NCBI GenBank assembly: GCA_902797895.1 | Contig: CADBUS010000204.1 | Location: forward strand, 1-10,810 | Source: an uncultured Bacteroidia bacterium | GTDB lineage: Bacteria > Bacteroidota > Bacteroidia > Bacteroidales > UBA932 | Direction: 5' to 3' | Length of the DNA stretch: 10,810 nucleotides | Shown here: one piece after another, positions 1 through 6,979 of the stretch | How the letters are laid out: each line of letters opens with the position of its first letter | How positions within the stretch are numbered: the stretch's first letter is position 1 | Translations under genes and position numbers: made by a program | Notes under the pieces: model-generated | The model's input: only the letters and a program-made list of their open reading frames with translations | What the model was told of the DNA's origin: nothing | Database searches by the model: none

Positions 1-1037
1 GAGTCTGTAACACTCTCTTCCACAAGGGCTATCGGCCTAAGATGAAGTGCTACCAACTTTTGTACATACTTCATCTTTTCATTTAGAGGCATCTTCAGTT
101 GCTTGAATACTGCCGGCACCATCTTCCCCCCCACAAAATCGTGGCCGTGGAAGGTCCAGCCTATCCCCGGCTCATACTTTTTTGTGGCAGGTTTGCCAAT
201 ATCGTGCAATAGGGCAGCCCATCTTAGCCACAGGTTATCCGTCTTTTGGGATATATTATCTACCACTTGCAGAGTATGTGCAAAATTATCTTTATGCCCT
301 TTACCCTCCAAAGTTTCAACTCCTTGCAGTGCGCTCAACTGCGGCAGAAACTCCGGTAAAAGAAGTGTATCCTGCAGCAGTTGAAGCCCTATAGAGGGGC
401 GGGGGCTCATAAGAATTTTATTCATCTCCTCCGCGATGCGTTCTCTGCTGAGAATCTCCAACCTTTTGCGGTTGCGCTTTATGCTTTCCAAAGAGTCTGG
501 CACTATTGTAAAGCCCAGTTGGGAGGCAAAGCGTATGGCGCGAATCATTCTCAAAGGATCGTCTGAATAGGTAATATCGGGATCAAGAGGGGTGCGTAGC
601 AGACCATTCTGCAAATCGGCTACTCCGCCAAACGGATCTATCAGATTACCGTAATCCTCTTTTTGGAGAGAAAAGGCGAGAGCGTTTATGGTAAAATCGC
701 GCCTTTTTTGGTCATCTTCCAAACTCCCCTGTTCCACAACAGGCTTGCGGGAGTTGCGATTGTAGGACTCTTTGCGTGCCCCCACAAACTCAATCTGCAT
801 ATTGCCATACATAAGCATAGCTGTTCCAAAGTTCTTGAATACAGTAACTTTACTGCCAACTTTCCTTCCTACGGCTTTGGCAACCTCAATGCCGCTCCCC
901 TCTATAACAATATCAATATCGTTACGAGGCCGCTGCAAAAAGCAATCTCTAACAAAGCCCCCTATAACAAAGGCTCTGACTCCCTGCTCTGCGGCACTCT
1001 CTGAAACAATCTCAAATATTTTATTCTCTAAAAACAT
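1..1037 (-). CDS. cca: CCA-adding tRNA nucleotidyltransferase / poly(A) polymerase family (3' end cut by window edge)
   Basis: The protein adds or repairs the 3' CCA end of tRNAs in the cytoplasm, using CTP and ATP. The reading frame is open from the ATG at 1037 to the window edge, giving 345 residues. The class II nucleotidyltransferase head has GGFVRD at 26-31 and the metal-binding DID at 40-42, followed by RRDFTINAL at 112-120 and the DPLRMIRAIRFA segment at 160-171, which continues the head and neck region. An HD domain follows, with H248, H254 and HDIGKP at 278-283, as in the HD-containing members of the family. Bacteroidetes homologues are usually around 470 residues, so roughly the last quarter is missing. 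The start is supported by an AGAGGTGA Shine-Dalgarno-like stretch 5 nt upstream. The gene lies 42 bp downstream of the small nuclease-fold gene in the same direction, so the two are probably co-transcribed. The family is clear. CCA addition rather than poly(A) addition is inferred. Confidence 0.93.
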   Translation of the reverse strand, partial: MFLENKIFEIVSESAAEQGVRAFVIGGFVRDCFLQRPRNDIDIVIEGSGIEVAKAVGRKVGSKVTVFKNFGTAMLMYGNMQIEFVGARKESYNRNSRKPVVEQGSLEDDQKRRDFTINALAFSLQKEDYGNLIDPFGGVADLQNGLLRTPLDPDITYSDDPLRMIRAIRFASQLGFTIVPDSLESIKRNRKRLEILSRERIAEEMNKILMSPRPSIGLQLLQDTLLLPEFLPQLSALQGVETLEGKGHKDNFAHTLQVVDNISQKTDNLWLRWAALLHDIGKPATKKYEPGIGWTFHGHDFVGGKMVPAVFKQLKMPLNEKMKYVQKLVALHLRPIALVEESVTD

Positions 1038-1042
1038 ACTGT

Positions 1043-1050
1043 TCACCTCT
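1043..1050 (-). promoter_or_regulatory. Shine-Dalgarno-like ribosome binding site of cca
   Basis: The minus strand reads AGAGGTGA, ending 5 nt before the cca ATG. Strong Shine-Dalgarno sequences are uncommon in Bacteroidetes, so this one is notable and supports the start at 1037. It is judged by eye only. Confidence 0.5.
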
Positions 1051-1079
1051 TTATTCCACTCTATACCTCTAAAGACTCT

Positions 1080-1508
1080 TCACTCCGTTTCATCTTTTTG
1101 TTCTTCTCCATCTCTCTTATAGAAAGGAATATCATCTATAAAGGCATACTGCTTTTTGCTCTTATCGTATTTGCAGGCAAAGGTCTGTCTGCCGTTTGTT
1201 ACAACAAGATATTCTACCTTGAGTATAAGAGCATAATGCCAAATTTGGGCAAATGTATCTGCGTTTATCTTTACCGTAGGACGCTTGCACTCCACTATCA
1301 TTTTGGGAGAGAGCGCTTTGCCGTAGCATACAATATCGCACCTTAGTTTAACCTCTCCAATAGTAATCTCCCTCTCGCTCATCATAAGGTGCAGCGGCCA
1401 CCCCCTTTTTTGATTGAGGTAGCATATAAACTGCTGGCGAACACTCTCTTCCGGAGTAAGGGCCACATACTTTTTTCTCAGCGGATCAAAAACAGTGTTA
1501 TTATCCAT
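1080..1508 (-). CDS. Type I restriction enzyme R N-terminal-domain (HSDR_N_2-like) protein, PD-(D/E)XK fold
   Basis: This 142-residue protein consists of little more than the nuclease-type domain found at the N-terminus of HsdR. Visible elements are TPEESVRQ at 18-25, with E21 as the likely first acidic residue; R56-C-D58, with D58 the likely metal ligand; ECK at 73-75, the (D/E)xK half of the active site; and Q88xxxY92, the QxxxY motif seen in RecB/HsdR-type nucleases. The C-terminus is short and highly charged. No helicase or translocase region and no HsdM or HsdS lies nearby, so this is not a restriction system. Short stand-alone proteins of this type occur beside holA in Bacteroidetes; their cellular role is not established to my knowledge. 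The start at 1508 is chosen because an in-frame upstream extension to 1637 would run through the promoter and into holA, and because a -7 box lies 7 nt upstream. It shares a divergent promoter region with holA and is probably co-transcribed with cca. Confidence 0.85.
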   Translation of the reverse strand: MDNNTVFDPLRKKYVALTPEESVRQQFICYLNQKRGWPLHLMMSEREITIGEVKLRCDIVCYGKALSPKMIVECKRPTVKINADTFAQIWHYALILKVEYLVVTNGRQTFACKYDKSKKQYAFIDDIPFYKRDGEEQKDETE

Positions 1509-1515
1509 CGCGATA

Positions 1516-1523
1516 CAAAGATA
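1516..1523 (-). promoter_or_regulatory. Bacteroidetes-type -7 box, promoter of nuclease-fold gene and cca
   Basis: The minus strand reads TATCTTTG, an exact match to TAnnTTTG. Its last base lies 7 nt before the ATG at 1508, so the expected start of transcription falls at or just before the start codon, giving a leaderless or nearly leaderless mRNA. No clear -33 TTG is seen at the usual spacing. It forms an 8-bp inverted repeat, with a 19-nt spacer, with the holA box. Confidence 0.65.
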
Positions 1524-1542
1524 TAATAAAGATATAATTTTG

Positions 1543-1550
1543 TATCTTTG
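1543..1550 (+). promoter_or_regulatory. Bacteroidetes-type -7 box, promoter of holA
   Basis: TATCTTTG matches TAnnTTTG exactly and ends 4 nt before the holA ATG at 1555, again implying a leaderless transcript. A convincing -33 TTG is not visible. The region where it should lie overlaps the opposite promoter's -7 box, so the two promoters cannot easily be occupied at once. Confidence 0.65.
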
Positions 1551-1554
1551 GCAA

Positions 1555-2595
1555 ATGGCAAAGAAGAACGAAAAAGAGGATAGTCTCAAGCTGTACAAGC
1601 AGATTTTAGAGGATATAAGGCAGCGTAAATTCAGCAAAATTTATGTTTTGGCAGGTGAAGAGCCCTACTATTCAGATGTTATAATAGAGGCTCTTAGCAG
1701 CACTGTTCTCTCTCCATCGCAGAAAGATTTTAACTATAGCGTGCTCTATGGTACCGATACCGATGCAGGGCAGGTGGTTAGCCTATGCCGCCGTTATCCT
1801 GTTGAATCTGATTATCAGTTAATTATACTAAAGGAAGCGCAACAGCTCTCCTCTTTGCAGCAGTTTGAATACTATCTTGCCGCTCCTGCTCCGGATACTG
1901 TTTTGGTACTCTCCTTTACAGATAAGGGTTTAGATAAGCGCACCACTTTCTACAAAAAACTCAATGGGGTAGCAACGGTGCTTGAAAGCTATGCTTTGGA
2001 CGAGTGGAAGGTGCCCGGCTGGATAGTTGATTATGTGAAAGAGCAGGGGTATGAGATTGAGAGCGATGCGGCACAACTTTTGGCGCAGAGTACCGGTGCA
2101 TCTCTGCGCAAGATTGTATTGGAGATAGACAAGCTATTCAAGGGTATAGATACCAAAACCATAACGGTAAAAGATGTGGAGGTGAATATAGGCATTAGCA
2201 GAGATTTTAATGCCTTTGAGTTATGTAAAGCAATAGGAGAGAGAAACTTACAAAAGTGCTATACTATTGCCGAGGTGTTTGGCAACAACCCCAAGAAATA
2301 TCCTATTCAAGCTACGCTCGGTGCTATGTTCTACTATTTTAATCTTCTGCTCACTCTCCACGCTCATCTGAAGGGTGGCAGGGAGTTTGCCGCCGCAGCA
2401 GCCAAGAGCGGAATTTTTGGCCCACAGCGTATTGCGGAGTACAGAACTACTGCATCCAATTTCTCTTTGATTAAGAGTATGAATATAATCTCTCTTATTG
2501 AAGATTGCGACTACAGAAGCAAGAGTAATGCGGGCGGCTATGCTTCAGACGGAGCTATGCTTAATGAGCTCTTGGCCAAAATTTTTAGCCTTTAA
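1555..2595 (+). CDS. holA: DNA polymerase III subunit delta
   Basis: This is the delta subunit of the clamp-loader complex, which opens the beta sliding clamp and loads it on DNA during replication. The 346-residue length is normal for the family. Near the N-terminus the protein has the typical segment FSKIYVLAGEEPYYSDVII, the delta-subunit counterpart of the AAA+ P-loop region without a functional Walker A motif. The middle contains the conserved stretch around ESYALDEWKVPGWIVDYVKEQG and the helical SDAAQLLAQSTGASLRKIVLEIDKL, which corresponds to the domain II/III collar region of HolA proteins. The ATG at 1555 is preferred over an in-frame ATG at 1495 because the -7 promoter box ends at 1550, so the longer form would begin upstream of transcription. 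The 3' end overlaps the end of the convergent alr by 11 bp. Confidence 0.93.
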   Translation: MAKKNEKEDSLKLYKQILEDIRQRKFSKIYVLAGEEPYYSDVIIEALSSTVLSPSQKDFNYSVLYGTDTDAGQVVSLCRRYPVESDYQLIILKEAQQLSSLQQFEYYLAAPAPDTVLVLSFTDKGLDKRTTFYKKLNGVATVLESYALDEWKVPGWIVDYVKEQGYEIESDAAQLLAQSTGASLRKIVLEIDKLFKGIDTKTITVKDVEVNIGISRDFNAFELCKAIGERNLQKCYTIAEVFGNNPKKYPIQATLGAMFYYFNLLLTLHAHLKGGREFAAAAAKSGIFGPQRIAEYRTTASNFSLIKSMNIISLIEDCDYRSKSNAGGYASDGAMLNELLAKIFSL

Positions 2596-3691
2596 TAACT
2601 CTATCCACTCTTCTATCTACAGAGGTAAGAATCTCGTAAGGTATTGTTTTTAAGATTTTTGCTAAGTCTTCTGCCGTAGGCTTGTCTCCAAAAATGGTTA
2701 CGGTATCTCCAACTTTTACATCTTTGATGGCAGTTACATCTATCATACACATATCCATACAGATATTGCCTACTGTGGGAGCGAGTTTACCCTTTACGCA
2801 AAATCCTGCAGCTCCTCTTCCCAATCTTCTGTCTATTCCATCTGCATAGCCGAGCGGTATTGTGGCAATTTTGGAGGGGCGCACAATTTTACCATGGCGG
2901 CCATATCCAACAGTGCCATCTTCCGGCACAAGCTCTTTTATCTGGAGTATTTTGCACTTTAGGCTGGCGGCCGGTCTGAGCCCCTTTCCTCCGGAGGGAC
3001 TAATGCCGTAAATTCCCAATCCGAGCCTTACCATATCCATCTGATGCTGCGGAAAACGCTCTATGCCGGCAGAGTTAAGTATGTGGTGCATAGGGCGATA
3101 TCCAAGCACACCATCTATCTCATCGGCCATTTTGTTAAACTTGTGAATCTGCTCCAGAGTAAACTTGTCCCACTTTTTCTCATCGGATGCAGCAAGGTGG
3201 GAGTATATACTCTTCACCCTTACTTGTCTGCTCTTTCTCAAAAAGTTAAGCAGAGCGGGCAACTCCTTTTCCACAAAGCCGAGGCGATGCATACCGGAAT
3301 CTGTATTTATATGCACAGGATACTCCTTGACCCCCATCTTTATAGCCTGCCGACAAAACTTTTTAAGCGAGTAGAGATTGGGTATTGCCGGCTCCAGAGA
3401 GTTCTCTATAACCTCTTTGTAATGATCTGTACCACAGGAGAGTACTATGATAGGGGTGGTAATTCCGGCCGCTCTGAGCTCAATTCCCTCAATAGGGTAG
3501 GCCACTCCAAAATAATCTACTCCGGCATCTTGCAATATGTTGGCAAACTCCACAGCTCCGTGCCCGTATGAGTTGGCCTTTACCAAAATCAGTAATTTGG
3601 TGCTCTTTTTTAGCCTGCTTCTGAAGAATTTGTAGTTGTGCAATACGCTCCTCAGATCTATATCTAATTGTGCAAATCTCTCTCTGTTCAT
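2585..3691 (-). CDS. alr: Alanine racemase
   Basis: This cytoplasmic PLP enzyme interconverts L- and D-alanine, supplying D-Ala for peptidoglycan. The 368-residue length is standard for the stand-alone enzyme. Many Bacteroidetes carry Alr fused to a MurF-like domain; here there is no fusion. The PLP lysine is K38 in VKANSYGHG (37-45). The family signature DSGMHRLGF is at 131-139, HHILNSAG at 202-209, and the second catalytic residue is probably Y263 in VGYGRHG (261-267). The C-terminal beta domain holds the GNICMDMCMIDVT segment. The ATG overlaps the upstream epimerase stop as ATGA (3688-3691), which suggests translational coupling and places alr as the last gene of the five-gene leftward operon. 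Its stop codon lies inside the end of holA on the opposite strand. Confidence 0.96.
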   Translation of the reverse strand: MNRERFAQLDIDLRSVLHNYKFFRSRLKKSTKLLILVKANSYGHGAVEFANILQDAGVDYFGVAYPIEGIELRAAGITTPIIVLSCGTDHYKEVIENSLEPAIPNLYSLKKFCRQAIKMGVKEYPVHINTDSGMHRLGFVEKELPALLNFLRKSRQVRVKSIYSHLAASDEKKWDKFTLEQIHKFNKMADEIDGVLGYRPMHHILNSAGIERFPQHQMDMVRLGLGIYGISPSGGKGLRPAASLKCKILQIKELVPEDGTVGYGRHGKIVRPSKIATIPLGYADGIDRRLGRGAAGFCVKGKLAPTVGNICMDMCMIDVTAIKDVKVGDTVTIFGDKPTAEDLAKILKTIPYEILTSVDRRVDRVIKG

Positions 3692-4683
3692 TGTTTATAG
3701 TAGCTCTTGAACCATCTGTAAAACTCCTCAATTCCCTCTTTAAGAGGGGTATTGGGCTTAAATCCGTAATCTTTGACAAGCAAAGATGTATCTGCAAAAG
3801 TAGTATAAACATCGCCGGGTTGCATAGCGGTCAATCTTTTTTTTGCCTTTTTGCTTGCAATCTTCTCGATAGTTTCTATAAACTCCTTTAACTCAACAGG
3901 TTTGCCATTACCTATATTGTATATCGGATGGGGAGATTTATTCGGCCCCTCCAAAACCTTTACAACCCCTGTAACAATATCTGCTATGTAGCTGAAATCT
4001 CTGCTGAGGTTTCCGCGGTTAAAGAGTTTTATTTCAGCTCCTTCTAATATATTTTTTACAAATAGGAAGGGGGCCATATCCGGCCTTCCCCAAGGTCCGT
4101 AAACAGTAAAGAATCTGAGTCCTGTGGAGTTTAGGCCGTACTGTGAGCGATAGAAATAGGCCAGCAGCTCATTGCTCTTTTTTGTAGCGGCATAAAGGCT
4201 TTCCGGCGAATCTGTTAAATCGCTTTCATTGAAAGGTATAGTAGCGCTGTTGCCGTAAACGCTCGATGAACTTGCATATACCAAATGTTTTATCTTGTGC
4301 TCTGTGCAAAGTTGGAGTATGTTCAGAAAGCCTATGATATTGCTTTGTATGTAGCTCATAGGGTTTTCAAAGGAGTATCTTACTCCGGCTTGAGCCGCCA
4401 AATTGCAGACTTTGTGGAACTTCTCCCTCTTAAAGAGCCGCTCCATAGTCTGTTTGTCTGCAATATCTGCTTTACGGAAGGTGAAAGAGCCGGCTTTAAC
4501 CCCCTGCCTGCCTGCGGCCTCTTTGCAGCAGCGGCGTATATTTTTTAATCTATCTTGCTTTAGCTCAATATTATAGTAGCTGTTCATATTATCCACCCCC
4601 ACAACATCGTGCCCTCTTTTAATAAGTTCTATTGCTGTGTGAGAGCCAATAAAACCTGCTGCTCCTGTAACTAAAATTTTCAT
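3688..4683 (-). CDS. UDP-glucuronate 4-epimerase-like NAD-dependent epimerase
   Basis: This is an extended short-chain dehydrogenase of 331 residues with the NAD-binding GAAGFIG at 7-13 and the catalytic Y164xxxK168 in SLYAATKK, preceded by SSSS at 138-141. The segments NSYYNIELKQDRL (34-46), QAGVRYSFENPMSY (98-111) and FFTVYGPWGRPDMAPF (from about 193) are typical of the CapI/LpsL-type UDP-GlcA 4-epimerases, which convert UDP-GlcA to UDP-GalA in the cytosol. A related 4-epimerase acting on N-acetylated sugars remains possible, since substrate cannot be read from the sequence alone. The gene lies 3 bp after the ArnT-like gene and overlaps alr by 4 bp, so it is firmly in the operon. In context it probably makes the sugar that the upstream GT2 and ArnT-like enzymes use; this is inference. 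Confidence 0.88.
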   Translation of the reverse strand: MKILVTGAAGFIGSHTAIELIKRGHDVVGVDNMNSYYNIELKQDRLKNIRRCCKEAAGRQGVKAGSFTFRKADIADKQTMERLFKREKFHKVCNLAAQAGVRYSFENPMSYIQSNIIGFLNILQLCTEHKIKHLVYASSSSVYGNSATIPFNESDLTDSPESLYAATKKSNELLAYFYRSQYGLNSTGLRFFTVYGPWGRPDMAPFLFVKNILEGAEIKLFNRGNLSRDFSYIADIVTGVVKVLEGPNKSPHPIYNIGNGKPVELKEFIETIEKIASKKAKKRLTAMQPGDVYTTFADTSLLVKDYGFKPNTPLKEGIEEFYRWFKSYYKQ

Positions 4684-4686
4684 AGC

Positions 4687-6273
4687 CTAAAATATCTTGT
4701 ATGCTATATTATCTCCAAGTTGCACAAAGCTCTCCTCGTTTTGATTGCCTGTGTAGAGCAGTTCCCTCAGAAGAGAATCGCGCTTTATACGCCGAGCCTT
4801 GAAAAATAGTATGGCCCCCTTTTGTGAAAAATCTCTGTTTTTAAGTTCTTGAGCATCTATCTCCTTAATAGTTAGCCCTTTCTGTTTGAAATAGTAGTCA
4901 AGATTATTGCCGGCTCCCCAACTATAGTAGAGTAGTTCTTTGTTCTTTGCCTTAGCAATTTGAGCCGCCTCCAAGCACCCCTCTTTTGCTCCTATAAGGC
5001 TGTTTATCTCCTTCATAGAGAGGGTACTTACAAGAATTGTAACAAAGAGTGATGCTGAGAGCGCAACAATTGAGCTATATACTCTTTTGTATTTGAGGTA
5101 TCTGAGGGTTAAAATTGAGCCAACTGCAAGCGGCAGAAGTAAAACCGAGTAGGGGGCTCTGAGCTTTGGAAGCTCTATCTGCGGAGCAACTGCTGCAGCT
5201 ATCTCTTTTGCAAAAAATGAGAGGCCGAGCGTTAGCAAAAAGAGTATTGGCGGAAATGCCATTACAACAGTGGTAATTCTGCTCTCTTTGAAATGCTCTA
5301 AATTAAAGGCAGTGCAATAGATTATAAAAGGTAGTGCAGGTAGTAGATATATCGCTAATTTAGAGCTTATTATTGAGAGCATTACAAATATGGTGAGAGC
5401 CGCTGTTGCGCAGAGTTTAACCCTTTTATCTGCCACTACTTTTTTTGCGATGGCCATTACAGCAATAACCACGCAAAGCAGGGCCCACGGGGCTGTTATC
5501 CACCAATAGGAGATAAGATAGTACCAAAACGGCCCCTTGTGGTGGAAAGAGTTTATTCCTCTCTCTATTGTCTGATGAAAGAGCAGATTGTTCAGATACT
5601 CTTTGCCTCCGTCTAAATAAACACCTGTAAACCAGAGAGCGCATAGGGCGAGCAGTATGCCCCAGAACTTCAGTCCAAGGTAGCGCCAAATGCGCCACTC
5701 TCGATTGATTATCAAGAATATTATAATGATTAAGAGCGGTGCCAAAAAGCCTATTGCCCCCTTGGAGAAGATAGCCAGAAAGATGTATATAGGTAGCAGA
5801 CAAGTGCTTCTGTTTTGAGAATACATCCGCCAGAATGTTCTTACGGCCAGCACAATAAACATAGTCATAAGCATATCCATCCTAAGCACAATGGAGCTTG
5901 CAAGAAAGAGAATTGAGCTAAGTAGCATAAGCATAGCGGCACTTCGAGCCTCTTCACTCAACTTATCTCCCAGCCATCTGTCCATAACGCTGCAAATAAC
6001 AAATGCCGGTACTAAAGAGAGCAAAGTTGCAAGCAGCACCATATAGTGGCCTCCGGCAATCTTTTTAAGCAGCATAGCGAGCCAAAAATAGAGCGGCGGT
6101 TTATCTGCGTATGGAGTGGCGTGGTCATAAAAGGCAAAGAGTCGGCCATTCTCTATCGCATCATCTACAATATTCAGATAGCGTAGCTCGTTGCTTGGGG
6201 TGTACTCCCTCATCAGAAGCATCGGCAACAGCATAGCAAAAACAAACAGAAATATGTATCTCCTTCTTTTCAT
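4687..6273 (-). CDS. ArnT-like GT-C glycosyltransferase (PMT/GT39-GT83 family), multi-pass membrane protein
   Basis: This 528-residue protein has an N-terminal membrane anchor (about 6-22) followed by a first extracytoplasmic loop typical of ArnT and protein O-mannosyltransferases. The loop contains NELRY at 28-32, where most relatives have DE(A)RY, and DKPPLYFWL at 57-65. Many hydrophobic segments follow up to about residue 420, then a soluble C-terminal domain. Family members take a sugar from a polyprenyl-phosphate carrier on the periplasmic face and attach it to lipid A, core sugars or proteins. The start overlaps the stop of the upstream LAB_N gene as ATGA (6270-6273). The GT2 partner upstream would supply the polyprenyl-phosphate sugar. 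No ArnA or ArnB homologue is present in the window, so aminoarabinose is not indicated. With the adjacent epimerase, galacturonic acid is the better guess. Family certain, substrate unknown. Confidence 0.88.
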   Translation of the reverse strand: MKRRRYIFLFVFAMLLPMLLMREYTPSNELRYLNIVDDAIENGRLFAFYDHATPYADKPPLYFWLAMLLKKIAGGHYMVLLATLLSLVPAFVICSVMDRWLGDKLSEEARSAAMLMLLSSILFLASSIVLRMDMLMTMFIVLAVRTFWRMYSQNRSTCLLPIYIFLAIFSKGAIGFLAPLLIIIIFLIINREWRIWRYLGLKFWGILLALCALWFTGVYLDGGKEYLNNLLFHQTIERGINSFHHKGPFWYYLISYWWITAPWALLCVVIAVMAIAKKVVADKRVKLCATAALTIFVMLSIISSKLAIYLLPALPFIIYCTAFNLEHFKESRITTVVMAFPPILFLLTLGLSFFAKEIAAAVAPQIELPKLRAPYSVLLLPLAVGSILTLRYLKYKRVYSSIVALSASLFVTILVSTLSMKEINSLIGAKEGCLEAAQIAKAKNKELLYYSWGAGNNLDYYFKQKGLTIKEIDAQELKNRDFSQKGAILFFKARRIKRDSLLRELLYTGNQNEESFVQLGDNIAYKIF

Positions 6274-6968
6274 TTGTGCTGCAAGGTTTTAGCCCTCCGT
6301 TCCCTGCGGAGCAGCATTAGGTTTCTGCTGTATGATATAAAGCCTATGCTCTGCCCCAGAGCAAGCACAGGATCTTTGCGGATAAAGGCGTAGCTTACAA
6401 TAATAAGGCTTCCCACAAGGCTTATTATCCAGAATCCAGCCGGTAGCAGGCTCTCGTTTCTGCGTTTTGAGTAGGCAAGCTGATAGATAAATCTTAGAGT
6501 AAAAATTATCTGGCCGGCAGAGCCAAAAACAAGGAGCCAGAGCGGTATATTGCTGCGTTGTAGAAACTGTCTCTTAAACTCCTCAAAATCAGACAGTATG
6601 TATGAAATGCCAATTACAGGAGTAATAACAAGCAGGGCAAGCAGAGCAATTAGCGCCATTCTTTTGAGGCGGCTGCTCTTTTTCTCGTTGCGATAGCTAC
6701 TGCTCCATACGCCTTTGGCTTTAAGATTCCAAATATATATGTAATAGGAGATTACCTGCCCGAGCATTATGGCAAAATCGTTCCTTAAAAAACCATATAC
6801 AAAAAAGATGTAGGAGGCTATAAGGGAGAGCACCCAAAAGATGGTAGGGGAGACAACCCTCTTCTGCCTCTCCGATATAATCCATTGCACCAAAATTCTG
6901 GCAGAGAAGAGTCCTTGGGCCAAAAATCCAAGTCCAAAAACAAACCAGTGGCTTAAATTGTGCTCCAT
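6270..6968 (-). CDS. Membrane protein with two tandem LAB_N (lipid-A-disaccharide synthase N-terminal) domains
   Basis: This 232-residue protein contains two copies of the LAB_N module, otherwise found as the membrane-bound N-terminus of some LpxB proteins, and no LpxB catalytic domain. Copy 1 spans about 8-83, with ARILVQWIISERQKRVVSP (23-41) and RNDFAIMLGQ (62-71). Copy 2 spans about 144-217 and is closer to the consensus, with FWIISLVGSLIIVSYAFIRK (179-198), DPVLALGQ (199-206) and RNL (215-217). Each copy contributes about three membrane segments, and a further hydrophobic segment at 104-125 joins them. LAB_N belongs to the MtN3/PQ-loop (SWEET-like) superfamily of small transporters. The gene lies between the GT2 and ArnT-like genes and overlaps the latter by 4 bp. 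A role in moving or presenting a polyprenyl-phosphate sugar, or in anchoring the GT2 enzyme, is my inference; no function is established from this sequence. Confidence 0.88.
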   Translation of the reverse strand: MEHNLSHWFVFGLGFLAQGLFSARILVQWIISERQKRVVSPTIFWVLSLIASYIFFVYGFLRNDFAIMLGQVISYYIYIWNLKAKGVWSSSYRNEKKSSRLKRMALIALLALLVITPVIGISYILSDFEEFKRQFLQRSNIPLWLLVFGSAGQIIFTLRFIYQLAYSKRRNESLLPAGFWIISLVGSLIIVSYAFIRKDPVLALGQSIGFISYSRNLMLLRRERRAKTLQHK

Positions 6969-6979
6969 TTAGTTGATTC

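Noticed and set aside
103..1122. Several plus-strand open frames opposite the cca gene
   Set aside because: The minus strand carries a complete series of CCA-enzyme motifs through this whole stretch. The plus-strand frames have no recognisable domains and overlap each other.
1080..1508. A restriction-modification or defence locus
   Set aside because: Only the small HsdR N-terminal domain is present. There is no helicase, methylase, specificity subunit or other defence gene nearby, and the neighbours are housekeeping genes.
1495..1554. Upstream start for holA
   Set aside because: The extra 20 residues would be encoded upstream of and across the -7 box, and the resulting peptide has no similarity to the HolA N-terminus that I recognise.
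1509..1637. N-terminal extension of the nuclease-fold protein
   Set aside because: It would read across the divergent promoters and into holA. The extension is low-complexity Leu/Ser/Phe sequence, and the domain begins normally after 1508.
5426..5803. Minus-strand 125-residue frame inside the ArnT-like gene
   Set aside because: It lies in another frame of the same strand as the clear GT-C gene and has no recognisable features.
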